Of a DNA stretch of 64,000 nucleotides, positions 50,252 through 58,894 are shown one piece after another. A program made the translations under genes and the position numbers. Numbering within the stretch: the first letter of the stretch is position 1; each line of letters begins with the position of its first letter. Under the pieces are notes generated by a model. That model searched no databases, was not told where the DNA came from, and worked only from the letters and a program-made list of their open reading frames with translations. The DNA lies in NCBI GenBank assembly GCA_027310575.1, contig DAIDAO010000037.1:1-64000 (forward strand). The letters are read 5' to 3'. This stretch comes from a bacterium (lineage in GTDB: Archaea > Thermoproteota > Nitrososphaeria > Nitrososphaerales > Gagatemarchaeaceae).

Positions 50252-52024
50252 TTGTCTTCTGGGGCTGGTGAGTCCGTGTCGTCAGAGATAGCGGAAGACC
50301 TCTCCAGGCAGACCCGAGACCTCGTCTCACGGTTCGAAGGACGCGCCAGCACTTTCTCACGCCGCAGGGACCTCGCAGGGATGACGGTCCCCTCCGACCC
50401 CAGCTCGGCCGAGAAGACCGCCCAGGAGTTCTTCGGCCGCGGGGAGCACTTCGCCACCGGTATTGATGGGTCGATGGACTTCGACGAGCGCCTGCAGATG
50501 ATCCTGTTCTACGCCAACGCGACCGCGTACACCTGCACGTTCGCGGTGGGGGAACACGTCAGGTTCGACCTGGGATCCGCCCGCAGGGAATCGCGGCTCG
50601 CAGCCTCCGCTGCCGTACCCCTCTGGGCCGAGGACCTCTCCAGCGTGGTGAGCAGCGAGCCCGAGATCGACATAGACCTCGAGCATTCGATGGAGAGGAT
50701 ACCGAACTCCTTCATGACCCTCGGCGAGCTGTATCTCGCCTACCTCGCGTGCGAGAAGTCGAGGCTGGTCTTCCTCGACAGGCCGATGTCCGGGACCTAC
50801 TCGACCCTGGCAAGGGACGCGAGGAACATGATCAGGAGGGGGGACAACAGGCTCGGCAGGTGGTCAGGCGAGCATCCGGCTTCGGCCCTCGACTTCGCGC
50901 TCGCGGTCAACCTCGGCTCGCCCGCGATGGCTCTGCCCACCCGGCCCCGCCACCTCCACTACGCGGTCCTCAGGTCTCTTTTTGACTCACCCGCCGGCGT
51001 CCCTGATCTTTCCTTGCGCCTGGGCGTCTCCGAAGCCGAGGCCAAGAGGGCGGTCGCCAGGCTGGTCAAGTTCGACAAGAAGCACGACGGAGCCGTCCTC
51101 GCAGACTCATCCGAGGCGCACCTCCGGGTGCGGGACGAGGTCCCAGGCTACTGGGAGCGTGTCCTCGGTCTCGGGTTGGACTACGCCAGGGCAGTCTTCG
51201 CCCGCCAGAGGCATCCGCTCGCGCTCAAGGGGGACGAGTACCTCACGATCCTAGACGTCAATGCGGTCGCCTTCATCCTGCTCGAAGGGGTCCTGCAGCG
51301 CTCGAGGGAGAGGGGGACCCTTCTCGTGGGGATCGCGAAAGACACCACGGCCACGGACGTCGCGCGGGCCGTCCTCCCGTACGCGTCTTCCGCGGGTTAC
51401 ATCAAGCTGGAATCTCCACCGCCGATGCTGAAGAACGACAGGGCGTTCCTGGCAATTCTGAGCGCAGAGAACCCGGGGATCCTGACGCCGTGGAGGACCA
51501 AGGGATACGACGCCGCCTTCTCCACGATCGTCGAGATTGACCACGAGCTGCGCAGCGCGAGGAAGGTGGTCTCCAGGGAGCAGCTCTTCGTCCGCTCGTA
51601 CTTCCAGCTGCGGACTCTCAGGAGCGACCCGAGCGTCCGCTCGCAGGTCTTCCTCTTCGACAGGGCCTTCGACCCCGGTTGGGACGGGGAAGGGGTGAGG
51701 AGCTTCAGCGTGCGGGAACGGTCAGGCGTCACGCGGATCAGCGGCTACTTCGAGGGGGACGAAGGGAGCGCGCTCTCCAACATGGTCGTCCATATCCTGT
51801 CCATGAACGACAACCCCGAGGTCTTCGAGGCCTTCGGGCACAACCAGCTGCTGTACCTCGCTGACAAGGCGGTCAAGGCGGAGGTCAGGATGATGAGGAG
51901 CTCGCTGCACGGGGTCGCCGACCTGAGCGTCGGCGGAGTCACCAGGAGGCGCAAGATCTTCGGGCTCGTGACTCCTTATAGGCAGCAGCGGGCGGAGGCG
52001 GAACACGCGAGGATGAGGCACTAG
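50252..52024 (+). CDS. nurA: NurA-domain nuclease (long form)
   Basis: A 590-residue protein with a split NurA nuclease domain. GIDGSMDFDERL (Asp72) is the first metal-binding motif; LTILDVNAVAFILLEG and LLVGIAKDTTATDVARAV are the central NurA blocks with the conserved Lys-Asp. The final part (residues about 425-575) contains VFLFDRAFDPG and SGYFEGDEGSA. NurA is the 5'-3' nuclease partner of HerA in end resection. It is longer than typical NurA (about 340-450 residues), with an inserted region from about 230 to 320. The stop is two nt from the herA start. Confidence 0.85.
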   Translation: MSSGAGESVSSEIAEDLSRQTRDLVSRFEGRASTFSRRRDLAGMTVPSDPSSAEKTAQEFFGRGEHFATGIDGSMDFDERLQMILFYANATAYTCTFAVGEHVRFDLGSARRESRLAASAAVPLWAEDLSSVVSSEPEIDIDLEHSMERIPNSFMTLGELYLAYLACEKSRLVFLDRPMSGTYSTLARDARNMIRRGDNRLGRWSGEHPASALDFALAVNLGSPAMALPTRPRHLHYAVLRSLFDSPAGVPDLSLRLGVSEAEAKRAVARLVKFDKKHDGAVLADSSEAHLRVRDEVPGYWERVLGLGLDYARAVFARQRHPLALKGDEYLTILDVNAVAFILLEGVLQRSRERGTLLVGIAKDTTATDVARAVLPYASSAGYIKLESPPPMLKNDRAFLAILSAENPGILTPWRTKGYDAAFSTIVEIDHELRSARKVVSREQLFVRSYFQLRTLRSDPSVRSQVFLFDRAFDPGWDGEGVRSFSVRERSGVTRISGYFEGDEGSALSNMVVHILSMNDNPEVFEAFGHNQLLYLADKAVKAEVRMMRSSLHGVADLSVGGVTRRRKIFGLVTPYRQQRAEAEHARMRH

Positions 52025-52026
52025 CC

Positions 52027-53781
52027 ATGCTCAGGGACGAGATGTCATTCTTCGACACGATGGCCGGGGAGTTCGACGCCCGGCTGAAGCTAAACACGAG
52101 GACGACAAGGACCTCAAGGAGCGACGGGAGGGAGCTCACGGTCTCAAATCCGCTGGCCATCATCGAAGCCCGTTTCAGCTACAAGGTCCTCGACCGGCTC
52201 TACTTCCCGAGCTTCGTAGCAATCGAGAGGGACGTGGACGGGGAGAAGCGGTACGTCATGTTCGAGGTGGTGGGGGTCTCCCCCACGCACTACCAGCTCC
52301 CGGGGATCGACTCGTCGATGCCCACCCTGCTCAGGAAGGAGTACCTCGACACCATCAACGAAAGCTGGGGGAAGTCGCAGGAGACCTGGATCGACCTCGC
52401 GGCAGTCCCGACCAACTACTGCGCCAAGATAGGTCCGGAAGGGATGGAGTTCGCGCGCGCCCCGTACGCCCCCCTCCCCGGAGCCAAGGCCTGGCTCCTC
52501 TCAAAGTCGGCCGTCGAGAGGTTCCTCTGCGTGGCCGGCGGAGAGGTCATCGGGACGATGGCGGGTTTCAATCTGCCGTTCACAGTCGACATGGACAGCC
52601 TGATTCGCTACCACGCAGGCTTCTTCGCCTTCACCGGAAGCGGCAAGTCCAACCTCGCGAGCTCGCTGCTCAGGTCCGCGCTCAGGCGCGACCCGGGCCT
52701 CACAGCCGTCGTCATCGACATAGCAGGGGAGTACGCAGTCAACCTGCTCGACCTCCTGGACGACAGGTCCCGCATGATCACCACCGAAACCTTCGACAAC
52801 GAGCAGGAGTTCATCAGCTCGCAGGCAATCCCTGAAAGCCTCGAGGAAGCCGCTGGCCGGAAGCCGGTGGAGCAGGCCCTGTCGCGGGTATGGGCGAGGG
52901 GAGTGGACAGGCTTTCGCTCCAGGAGGGCGGGGGAATAGACCTGGCGTGGATACAGCAGCTCTTGGAGAACACGGTCGAAAGCGCAAAGGCAGGGGGCAC
53001 CGCGGCCAAGATCGCGCTCGCGAAGCTGACGACGGAGTACTATGACAAGTCGGGGTACAGGCCGAGCACGAAGCTGACCGACCTGGACGGAGAAGCGAGG
53101 AAGTCCCTCACGTCGCTGCTCACCGATCTCACCCAGAAGGTCCACGAGAAGTCGGGACTGAAGTCAGAGATCGACCTGATACTCGAGATGCTCGAGTCAG
53201 GGGACTTCGGCTCGGCGCTCTCCACGCGGCTCAGCCCGGAAAAGCTGGCGGAGCAGCTGGCGAAGGGGCAGGCCCCGAGGCTGAACGTCCTCTACATGCC
53301 CGAACCGATGCAGGCGAGGATCGCCACCGAGCGCCTGATCAAGAGGCTGCTCTTCCTGAAGAAGAAGTACGGGAACAAGCAGAGGGTCCTCTTCCTCCTG
53401 GACGAGGCGCAGGAGTACATACCCGACGAGCACACAGACAGGGATTTCACGACCCAGTCGAACCGCGCGGTGGAGCAGCTCCTGAGGCAGGGGCGGAAGT
53501 ACCGCCTCCACTGCTGGATGGCCACCCAGAGGGTGGCGAGGCTCAACGTCAACGCCCTCCAGCAGCTCCACAGCTACTTCGTCAGCACGCTGCCCAGGAT
53601 GTACGACAGGATGGTGATAGCCGACGCCTTCGCCCTCCCATACGAGGTCCTCGAGAGGTCAGCAGACCTCGGCACGGGCGAGTGGCTCTTCGTCTCGTTC
53701 AAGGCCGCCAAGCAGAGGAACGTGCCAGTCTTCCTCAAGACGGAGAACAACGAGGCAACCGTCGCAGAGCACCTCAAGTGA
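52027..53781 (+). CDS. herA: HerA-like DNA translocase ATPase
   Basis: A 584-residue hexameric ATPase. The N-terminal 190 residues form the HAS-barrel-like region. Walker A is FTGSGKSN (residues 202-209); IDIAGEYAVNLLDLL gives the strand after it; LFLLDEAQEYIPDE (near residue 458) is Walker B, and CWMATQRVARLN is the sensor. HerA pumps DNA through its channel to feed NurA. The pair stands without mre11 or rad50 in the window, unlike the usual archaeal resection operon, so those genes are elsewhere or this is a separate system. Confidence 0.9.
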   Translation: MLRDEMSFFDTMAGEFDARLKLNTRTTRTSRSDGRELTVSNPLAIIEARFSYKVLDRLYFPSFVAIERDVDGEKRYVMFEVVGVSPTHYQLPGIDSSMPTLLRKEYLDTINESWGKSQETWIDLAAVPTNYCAKIGPEGMEFARAPYAPLPGAKAWLLSKSAVERFLCVAGGEVIGTMAGFNLPFTVDMDSLIRYHAGFFAFTGSGKSNLASSLLRSALRRDPGLTAVVIDIAGEYAVNLLDLLDDRSRMITTETFDNEQEFISSQAIPESLEEAAGRKPVEQALSRVWARGVDRLSLQEGGGIDLAWIQQLLENTVESAKAGGTAAKIALAKLTTEYYDKSGYRPSTKLTDLDGEARKSLTSLLTDLTQKVHEKSGLKSEIDLILEMLESGDFGSALSTRLSPEKLAEQLAKGQAPRLNVLYMPEPMQARIATERLIKRLLFLKKKYGNKQRVLFLLDEAQEYIPDEHTDRDFTTQSNRAVEQLLRQGRKYRLHCWMATQRVARLNVNALQQLHSYFVSTLPRMYDRMVIADAFALPYEVLERSADLGTGEWLFVSFKAAKQRNVPVFLKTENNEATVAEHLK

Positions 53782-53842
53782 GCCCGGGCGCTGGCGGTCC
53801 TGGCTTTGATTGACCCCCTGGGTCGGGTAGCCGACTGGCGCG

Positions 53843-55282
53843 TCAGTCCAGCGGGCCGCTCTCCACCGCCTCGTACTTCACCTTGGGCTTCTTGGCCATG
53901 AAGGTCGGCACGGCGGAGAAGAGGCTGATGAAGCCCAGGAGCAGGAACAGCCCGTGCAGCGAGTTGATGAAGTTCTCCAGCTGGAGCGGGCTTATCGAAA
54001 CCGAAGTCCCGGAGAAGATGGCCTGGAGCACGGTGCTCGGCACGCTGGCCGCCATCACCGCGAACGCTATGCCCAGGCTGAGCAGGAAACCCGTGTTCAC
54101 CAGAGTCGAGGACATGCCCGAGGCCACGCCTCTTCTGGGTGTAGGCGTCGCGTTCATTATCGACGCGACGTTGGGCGCCACGAACATCCCTCCCCCTGCG
54201 CCTGCGAGCAGCAGCGGCGGGAGCATCTGGTAGAAGCCTCCAAACGGGACTAGCCCGAACCAGAACAGAGCGGTCGAGATCACTAGGACCCCTGCAGTCG
54301 CGAACCCCCGGGATCCGAACCTGTCGGAGAGGTAGCCGCTGAGGGGGCCGAGCGTGACGAACGCGACCGAGAACGGGATCAGCTGCAGCCCTGCGGTGAA
54401 TGCGTCCAGCAGCAGCACGCCCTGGAAGTAGAACACGAGGACCAGCGAGACGCCCCCCCTCGCCATGGACGCGAGGAGGTTCGCAGCCATCCCTGACGCG
54501 AACGCCCTTATCCTGAAGAGCGACAGGTCCATCATCGGGTACTTCACCTTCGTCTCAACCACAACGAAGGCCGAGATGCACAGCACTCCGGCCCCCATGG
54601 CGCCCAGCGGGAAGGCCGTCCATCCGGCCAGTGCCCCGAACATGAGCCCCAGGAGAAACGTAGCCAGCCCGGCGGCGAAGAGTATGTTCCCCAAGGGGTC
54701 CTGCTTCTCGCCCCGGCGCGGCTGCGACGTCTCCTTCAGCTTGAAGTGGGCCCAGAGCGTCGCGAAGGCCCCGACCGGGATGTTGATCCAGAATATCGAC
54801 CTCCATCCCAGGAACGACCCTGCGAGTATCCCGCCCAGCGCGAGACCGAGGACCGAACCGAGCGTCCCTGCCACCTGGTTCAGGCCGAGCGCCCTCCCCC
54901 TTTCGGTCGGCGGGAACACGTCTGTCAGCAGGGCGGCCGCGTTGGCGAATATCAGCGCCCCTCCCGACCCCTGGACGAGCCTGAACAGGACCAGCGAGAG
55001 CCCGCTGGGCGCTACGCTGCTGAGGCCTGACCCTACAGTGAAGACGGCGAACCCCACGTTGTAGAGCCTGACCCTGCCGAAGACATCAGAGAGCCTCCCG
55101 AAGGTGAGGAGGAGGGACGCGTTGACCAGTATGTACCCCATGATTATCCAGACGGACTCGAAGGGGCTCGCGTGAAGGTCGTCGCTTATCGTCGGGAGCG
55201 CAATCAGCACTATGTTGGAGTCCAGGACCGCCATGAACGCGCCGACGGTCGTGTTGGTCAGGACCACGTACTTGTACTGCAA
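53843..55282 (-). CDS. MFS drug transporter, DHA2 (EmrB/QacA) type
   Basis: A 479-residue protein with 14 predicted membrane helices. The first helices contain AVLDSNIVLIALPTISDDLH, the DHA2 motif in TM1 with its acidic residue, and GRLSDVFGRVRLYN, motif A in the TM2-3 loop. LNQVAGTLGSVLGLALGGIL is motif C in TM5, typical of drug/proton antiporters. The start is ATG 55282 or nearby. The gene ends 61 nt from the end of herA. It should export drugs or organic ions. Confidence 0.88.
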   Translation of the reverse strand: MQYKYVVLTNTTVGAFMAVLDSNIVLIALPTISDDLHASPFESVWIIMGYILVNASLLLTFGRLSDVFGRVRLYNVGFAVFTVGSGLSSVAPSGLSLVLFRLVQGSGGALIFANAAALLTDVFPPTERGRALGLNQVAGTLGSVLGLALGGILAGSFLGWRSIFWINIPVGAFATLWAHFKLKETSQPRRGEKQDPLGNILFAAGLATFLLGLMFGALAGWTAFPLGAMGAGVLCISAFVVVETKVKYPMMDLSLFRIRAFASGMAANLLASMARGGVSLVLVFYFQGVLLLDAFTAGLQLIPFSVAFVTLGPLSGYLSDRFGSRGFATAGVLVISTALFWFGLVPFGGFYQMLPPLLLAGAGGGMFVAPNVASIMNATPTPRRGVASGMSSTLVNTGFLLSLGIAFAVMAASVPSTVLQAIFSGTSVSISPLQLENFINSLHGLFLLLGFISLFSAVPTFMAKKPKVKYEAVESGPLD

Positions 55283-55334
55283 TTCTTGGTATTCTCCAGG
55301 TCGCGCGATTGCGGATGCGGATAAGACTTTGGCT

Positions 55335-56174
55335 TCAGAACGCGACGGCCAGGACGAGGGCTGTGACTATGAGCGCTCCTCCTGCGAAGTCCGTCGTGGA
55401 GGGGGACTCCTTCCCGAGGGCCTTCGCAAAGACCTGCGTGAGGACAGGCGAGACGCTCGTGAGTATGACGGTCAGGGCCACCCCGATGGTCGAGACCGAA
55501 TAGACGAAGAGCGTAGACCCGAGGGCCAGGTCGCTCACTATGAGCGTCAGCATGAACCCATATTCGCCTATCCTGAGCCCGGAAGGCCACGCCCTGCCCC
55601 TCTTCGTAAGCAGCAGGACGGCCCCGAGGGTGGCAGCCGCAGCTGCGCGGCTGGCGAACGTCACCATCACGAAGTTCCCTCCCGAGTTTATCGCCACCTG
55701 CACGAGCTCCTGCCCCGCGGTCCAGAAGAGCCCCGCGATGACTGCGAGCGCGATGCCCTTCGGGCGCGGCTTCGCTCCCCCTCCCCGGGACAGGAGGTAG
55801 ACTCCGGCGACCACCATCGCGGCTGCCACGAAGTTGGCGTAGGGAATCGCCTGGCCGAGGGCGGCACCGGCGAACTGGACCATGAGGACGTAAGTGTAGG
55901 CGACGGGCGTAGTCACTGAGGCTCCGATCTGGCGCAGCGAGAGCAGGAAGAGGCTGTCCCCGATGGCGAGGGTGAGCACCCCGCTGGGGACCGCGGCGCC
56001 TAGCCCAGAGGTGCTCCAGGAGAAGAGCGCGGGGACGACTAGCACCACCGAGGCCGTCGAAGTGCGGAGGAAGTTGAAGCTGAGGAAGTCGAACTTCGCG
56101 AGGTAGCCCCGGTAGTAGATCGGGCTGACCGCCCAGATGAATGCTACGAGCAGGGCGTACGCCGGGCTGGCCAA
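55335..56174 (-). CDS. EamA-family (DMT) transporter
   Basis: A 279-residue membrane protein with ten predicted helices in two EamA repeats; the first repeat starts AYALLVAFIWAVSPIYYRGY and the second LAVIAGLFWTAGQELVQVAI. The substrate is unknown. It sits 52 nt upstream of the MFS exporter on the same strand, so the two exporters may be cotranscribed. The long antisense and other-frame ORFs here are shadows of this gene. Confidence 0.82.
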   Translation of the reverse strand: MASPAYALLVAFIWAVSPIYYRGYLAKFDFLSFNFLRTSTASVVLVVPALFSWSTSGLGAAVPSGVLTLAIGDSLFLLSLRQIGASVTTPVAYTYVLMVQFAGAALGQAIPYANFVAAAMVVAGVYLLSRGGGAKPRPKGIALAVIAGLFWTAGQELVQVAINSGGNFVMVTFASRAAAAATLGAVLLLTKRGRAWPSGLRIGEYGFMLTLIVSDLALGSTLFVYSVSTIGVALTVILTSVSPVLTQVFAKALGKESPSTTDFAGGALIVTALVLAVAF

Positions 56175-56196
56175 TCACCCTGCCCCGAGGACCGGG

Positions 56197-56376
56197 CTAA
56201 TTAGTCCGAGCGGTGCTCTCTTCCAGCGCCTTCACATCAGCCGACAGGCTCGCCGGAACCCCCCTGCAACCGCAGGCGGCTGAATGCTCGGCGTGCCATT
56301 CGACCCTCTGCTCCCTCGTCGGTCTGCCCGGCATCCTGTGCGTGCGGTGCCAGTCGGCGTTGACTTTTCCTTTCAT
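56197..56376 (-). CDS. Small conserved WH/EH-motif protein, 59 residues
   Basis: A 59-residue protein starting MKGKVNADWHRTHRMPGRPT. It has a pattern I recognise from small archaeal and bacterial proteins of unknown function: W-H near residue 9, H-R-M-P, T-x-E-Q-R, E-W-H-x-E-H and C-G-C-R. The His/Cys set (HRTH, WHAEH, CGC) could bind a metal. Its ATG overlaps the TGA of the CoA-binding gene as ATGA, so translation is coupled. Confidence 0.72.
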   Translation of the reverse strand: MKGKVNADWHRTHRMPGRPTREQRVEWHAEHSAACGCRGVPASLSADVKALEESTARTN

Positions 56377-56813
56377 CTGAGCCCGTTCATTACCTTGTGC
56401 TCTATCCGCATGCACTTGTCCATCACGTAGTCGATCCCGGCGACTGCGAGTATCTTCTTCGCCTCCTCGTTCTCCAAGCCGAGCTGCCCCCAGAAGACGT
56501 ACGGCCTCCCCGTCCTCTTCTTCATCTCGGCTACCTGCCTCGCGACCTGGGGGAACTCCTCTGAAGGTCTGAACACCTCGACCACCTCAACGGTCTTCGC
56601 AGCCTGATCCGGGACCTCGGCCAGCGTCGGATAGGCCTTCGCCCCGAGGACGCTGTCGGCCGTGGGGTTCACCGGGATTATCGTGTACCCGCGCTCCTTG
56701 AGGTAGGCAGGTACTGTGTTCGCCTCCTTCTCCGGGTTCTTGGACGCGCCGACGACCGCGATCACCCTGTACTTCCTCATGACCTCCTTCGGGTCCACCG
56801 TGAACTTGGGCAT
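56373..56813 (-). CDS. CoA-binding domain protein (YccU type)
   Basis: A 146-residue Rossmann-fold protein of the CoA_binding_2 family. VIAVVGASKNPEKEANTVPAYL is the nucleotide-binding start, IIPVNPTADSVLGAKAYPTL follows, and VVEVFRPSEE and VFWGQLGLENEEA complete the core. The role of these small proteins is not known; homologues bind CoA. The downstream 59-residue gene overlaps its stop codon by four nt, so the two probably act together. Confidence 0.9.
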   Translation of the reverse strand: MPKFTVDPKEVMRKYRVIAVVGASKNPEKEANTVPAYLKERGYTIIPVNPTADSVLGAKAYPTLAEVPDQAAKTVEVVEVFRPSEEFPQVARQVAEMKKRTGRPYVFWGQLGLENEEAKKILAVAGIDYVMDKCMRIEHKVMNGLR

Positions 56814-56901
56814 GAAAACTGCGCCCCCTGGCCTCTTAATACAGCTGTCGAGTCGAGGGGCCGTAATCCTCTAAAACAGGGAGGCCGAAGGCGTCGGCAA
56901 G

Positions 56902-57069
56902 ATGCTGAGCGCTCTGCTGACCAACATCTCGCTGGGCACCGCGGACCTCCTCTCCTACGGCATGATCATAGTGGTCGCGATCTTCCTGCTTTCAGGGCCC
57001 GCGATCACCTACTATTACTGGAAGAAGAACAAAAGGATGAAGGCGGCTTCGCCTACTGGCTCTGCTTGA
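56902..57069 (+). CDS. Small single-pass membrane protein, 55 residues
   Basis: An ORF starting MLSALLTNISLGTADLLSYG, with one strongly hydrophobic helix (MIIVVAIFLLSGPAIT, about residues 21-36) and a basic tail (YYYWKKNKRMKAASP). Codon use is GC-rich at the third position, as in real genes here. It converges with the DUF4349 gene, whose end it overlaps by 17 nt. Function unknown. Confidence 0.5.
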   Translation: MLSALLTNISLGTADLLSYGMIIVVAIFLLSGPAITYYYWKKNKRMKAASPTGSA

Positions 57070-58321
57070 TGCTCTTCTGACCTCTGCTGCGCCTCTGGAT
57101 TGGGATCACGATCGCAGCACCCACCGCTGCGAGAGGCAGGACGACCGCGGCCACTTCGATTATCCCGGCCACGACGCTGAGGAAGAGGCCGCCCACGTAT
57201 CCGAAGAATGTGACCACTCCTGACGGCGAGGGAGGCGCGACCACCCTCACCACCGTGCTGGTCTGTGCGACAGTGCCGTTCTGGTCGGTGGCGCTGACCT
57301 GCACCTTGTAGCTTCCAGCCTGGAAGTAGGTGTGGATGACGACCTGTCCCTGGCTGGCGTAGCCGTCCCCGAAGTTGTAGTTGACTATGTAGGGCTGCGA
57401 GCCCCCCTTGACGACGGCGTTGAAGGTGACGCTGAGCGGAGAGGTCCCGTTGACCGGGATCGCGCTCAGGGTGATGGAGAGCGGTACCTGCGTGGCCGTC
57501 ACGGTGATGGTGACGTTGATCGTAGAGTATTCGATGAGCGTCCTCATCTGGAGTATCTCGCTCTGCACCTCGTTGATCTGCTGGTTGACTCCCTGGAGCT
57601 GTGTTTCGATCGCCAGCGTGGAGTTGATCGTCGTCGACTGGTTGAGGAGCCTCAGCAACGCTCCCTGCTCGGTCTGGAGCGAAGCGAGGGTCGCGTTCAG
57701 GTCTGTGTACTGGACGTGGACGTCGTTGGAGTTCGAGGTGAGGCCGAGGACCGTCCCCATCGCCTCGACCTTTGCGAGGACCTGCTGGTACTCAGCCGCC
57801 GGGACCCTGATCACCACGTACGCCGAGTTGCTGTACGTGGACTGGTAGGCGACGTACCCTCCGACCGAGTACGCCAGTGCCACCACTCCTGAGGCTGTCT
57901 GCTCAGGGGCCGAGGTCCTGATGCTGAGGTCGCTTGAGAATTCGATGAGCCCTCCGGCTGCGGTCGGGGTGCCCTGCGTGACGTTCGACATTCCTTGGCC
58001 CGGAGGAACCGCCTGTGTGGTGGTGCTGACGGTCGTCGTGACCGTCGCCGCCTGGCCAGGATTGACTACTTCCGTGTTCCCTGGGCCCGTATAGTACGTG
58101 TCTGGACCGAAGCCATGGGCGCTAACGGCGTTGTTTGCTGCGCCGGTGAGGGAGGTGAGGTCCTGAAGGCTTGCATAGGGGTTGTATGTGGTTGTCGCCG
58201 GTGCAAAGCTGCCGGGCGTGCCGGCCATCGAAAGCAGAGCCAGCACGAAGCCGCCCACGACTATGAGGGCGACGAGTCCCATCAGCACCCTCCCGGTCGT
58301 AACGCGGCCGTGCAGGTTCAC
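57053..58321 (-). CDS. DUF4349/PKD membrane-anchored surface protein
   Basis: About 422 residues. An N-terminal membrane helix (VLMGLVALIVVGGFVLALLS) leads to a Thr-rich linker and a DUF4349 domain (starting about GLIEFSSDLSIRTSAPEQTA and including AYSVGGYVAYQSTYSN), with a coiled coil (TLAIETQLQGVNQQINEVQSE). A PKD-like domain follows (ITLSAIPVNGTSPLSVTFNA and YNFGDGYASQGQVV), then a C-terminal helix at about residues 375-405 and a basic tail. GTG 58321 is placed by a TATA-like element at 58343-58350. It shares its promoter region with the membrane-anchored regulator. DUF4349 proteins are of unknown function, some in envelope-stress operons. Confidence 0.82.
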   Translation of the reverse strand: MNLHGRVTTGRVLMGLVALIVVGGFVLALLSMAGTPGSFAPATTTYNPYASLQDLTSLTGAANNAVSAHGFGPDTYYTGPGNTEVVNPGQAATVTTTVSTTTQAVPPGQGMSNVTQGTPTAAGGLIEFSSDLSIRTSAPEQTASGVVALAYSVGGYVAYQSTYSNSAYVVIRVPAAEYQQVLAKVEAMGTVLGLTSNSNDVHVQYTDLNATLASLQTEQGALLRLLNQSTTINSTLAIETQLQGVNQQINEVQSEILQMRTLIEYSTINVTITVTATQVPLSITLSAIPVNGTSPLSVTFNAVVKGGSQPYIVNYNFGDGYASQGQVVIHTYFQAGSYKVQVSATDQNGTVAQTSTVVRVVAPPSPSGVVTFFGYVGGLFLSVVAGIIEVAAVVLPLAAVGAAIVIPIQRRSRGQKSIKQSQ

Positions 58322-58342
58322 GGCCGACTGTCCCACCCGAGA

Positions 58343-58350
58343 CGATATAG
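58343..58350 (-). promoter_or_regulatory. TATA-like box of the DUF4349 gene
   Basis: CTATATCG on the minus strand, centred 26 nt before GTG 58321, the spacing of a leaderless gene. Confidence 0.45.
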
Positions 58351-58390
58351 TCCCAGCACAGAGAACGAGCCGTTCTGGGAGGGCGAACAC

Positions 58391-58400
58391 ATCCTTATCT
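58391..58400 (+). promoter_or_regulatory. TATA-like box of the membrane-anchored regulator gene
   Basis: ATCCTTATCT, centred about 29 nt before TTG 58426. Confidence 0.35.
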
Positions 58401-58425
58401 CGCCTGAGGGCCTATACCGAAGCCA

Positions 58426-58860
58426 TTGCCCGAGGCTCCTAGGGAGGCGGTGGAGTACGCCCTTCGCGGGAAGACCCTGACCGTCTACCTCTACCTCCTG
58501 AAGCACGGCAAAGCCATAGGGGTCCGCGAGATCCAGAAGGCTCTCGGGTTCTCAAGCCCATCCGTCGCGTTTCATCACCTCGACAAGCTGGTCGAGCTCG
58601 GGGTGGTAGAGAAGGACCAGTACGACAGGTACGTCCTGGCCAGGAAGGTCGACACGGGGATACTCCACTCCTTCGTCAGCATAGGTGGGCTGACGCTTCC
58701 GAGGCTCGGGTTCTATGCCGCCTTCTTCACGACAATAGCTGCCGCATATCTGCTGGCCAACCGGGGCTACCTCGACCTCTACGCCCTGATCGGGACCGTG
58801 GGAGGGGCGGCCATCTTCTGGTATGAGGCTTGGCGCGTGTGGAGGAGGAAGCCGTTCTGA
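58426..58860 (+). CDS. Membrane-anchored winged-helix transcriptional regulator
   Basis: 144 residues. Residues 10-75 form a winged helix: KTLTVYLYLLKHGKAIGVRE, then ALGFSSPSVAFHHLDKLVEL as recognition helix and DQYDRYVLARKV as wing. Two membrane helices follow (about residues 93-112 and 116-134), ending in a basic cytoplasmic tail (RVWRRKPF). Both termini should face the cytoplasm. A membrane-tethered regulator could sense the envelope. It is divergent from the DUF4349 gene and directly upstream of a two-helix surface protein, its likely targets. Confidence 0.82.
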   Translation: MPEAPREAVEYALRGKTLTVYLYLLKHGKAIGVREIQKALGFSSPSVAFHHLDKLVELGVVEKDQYDRYVLARKVDTGILHSFVSIGGLTLPRLGFYAAFFTTIAAAYLLANRGYLDLYALIGTVGGAAIFWYEAWRVWRRKPF

Positions 58861-58894
58861 GAACTAGAACTATCTACCCTCGGGGTGGGGCCGG

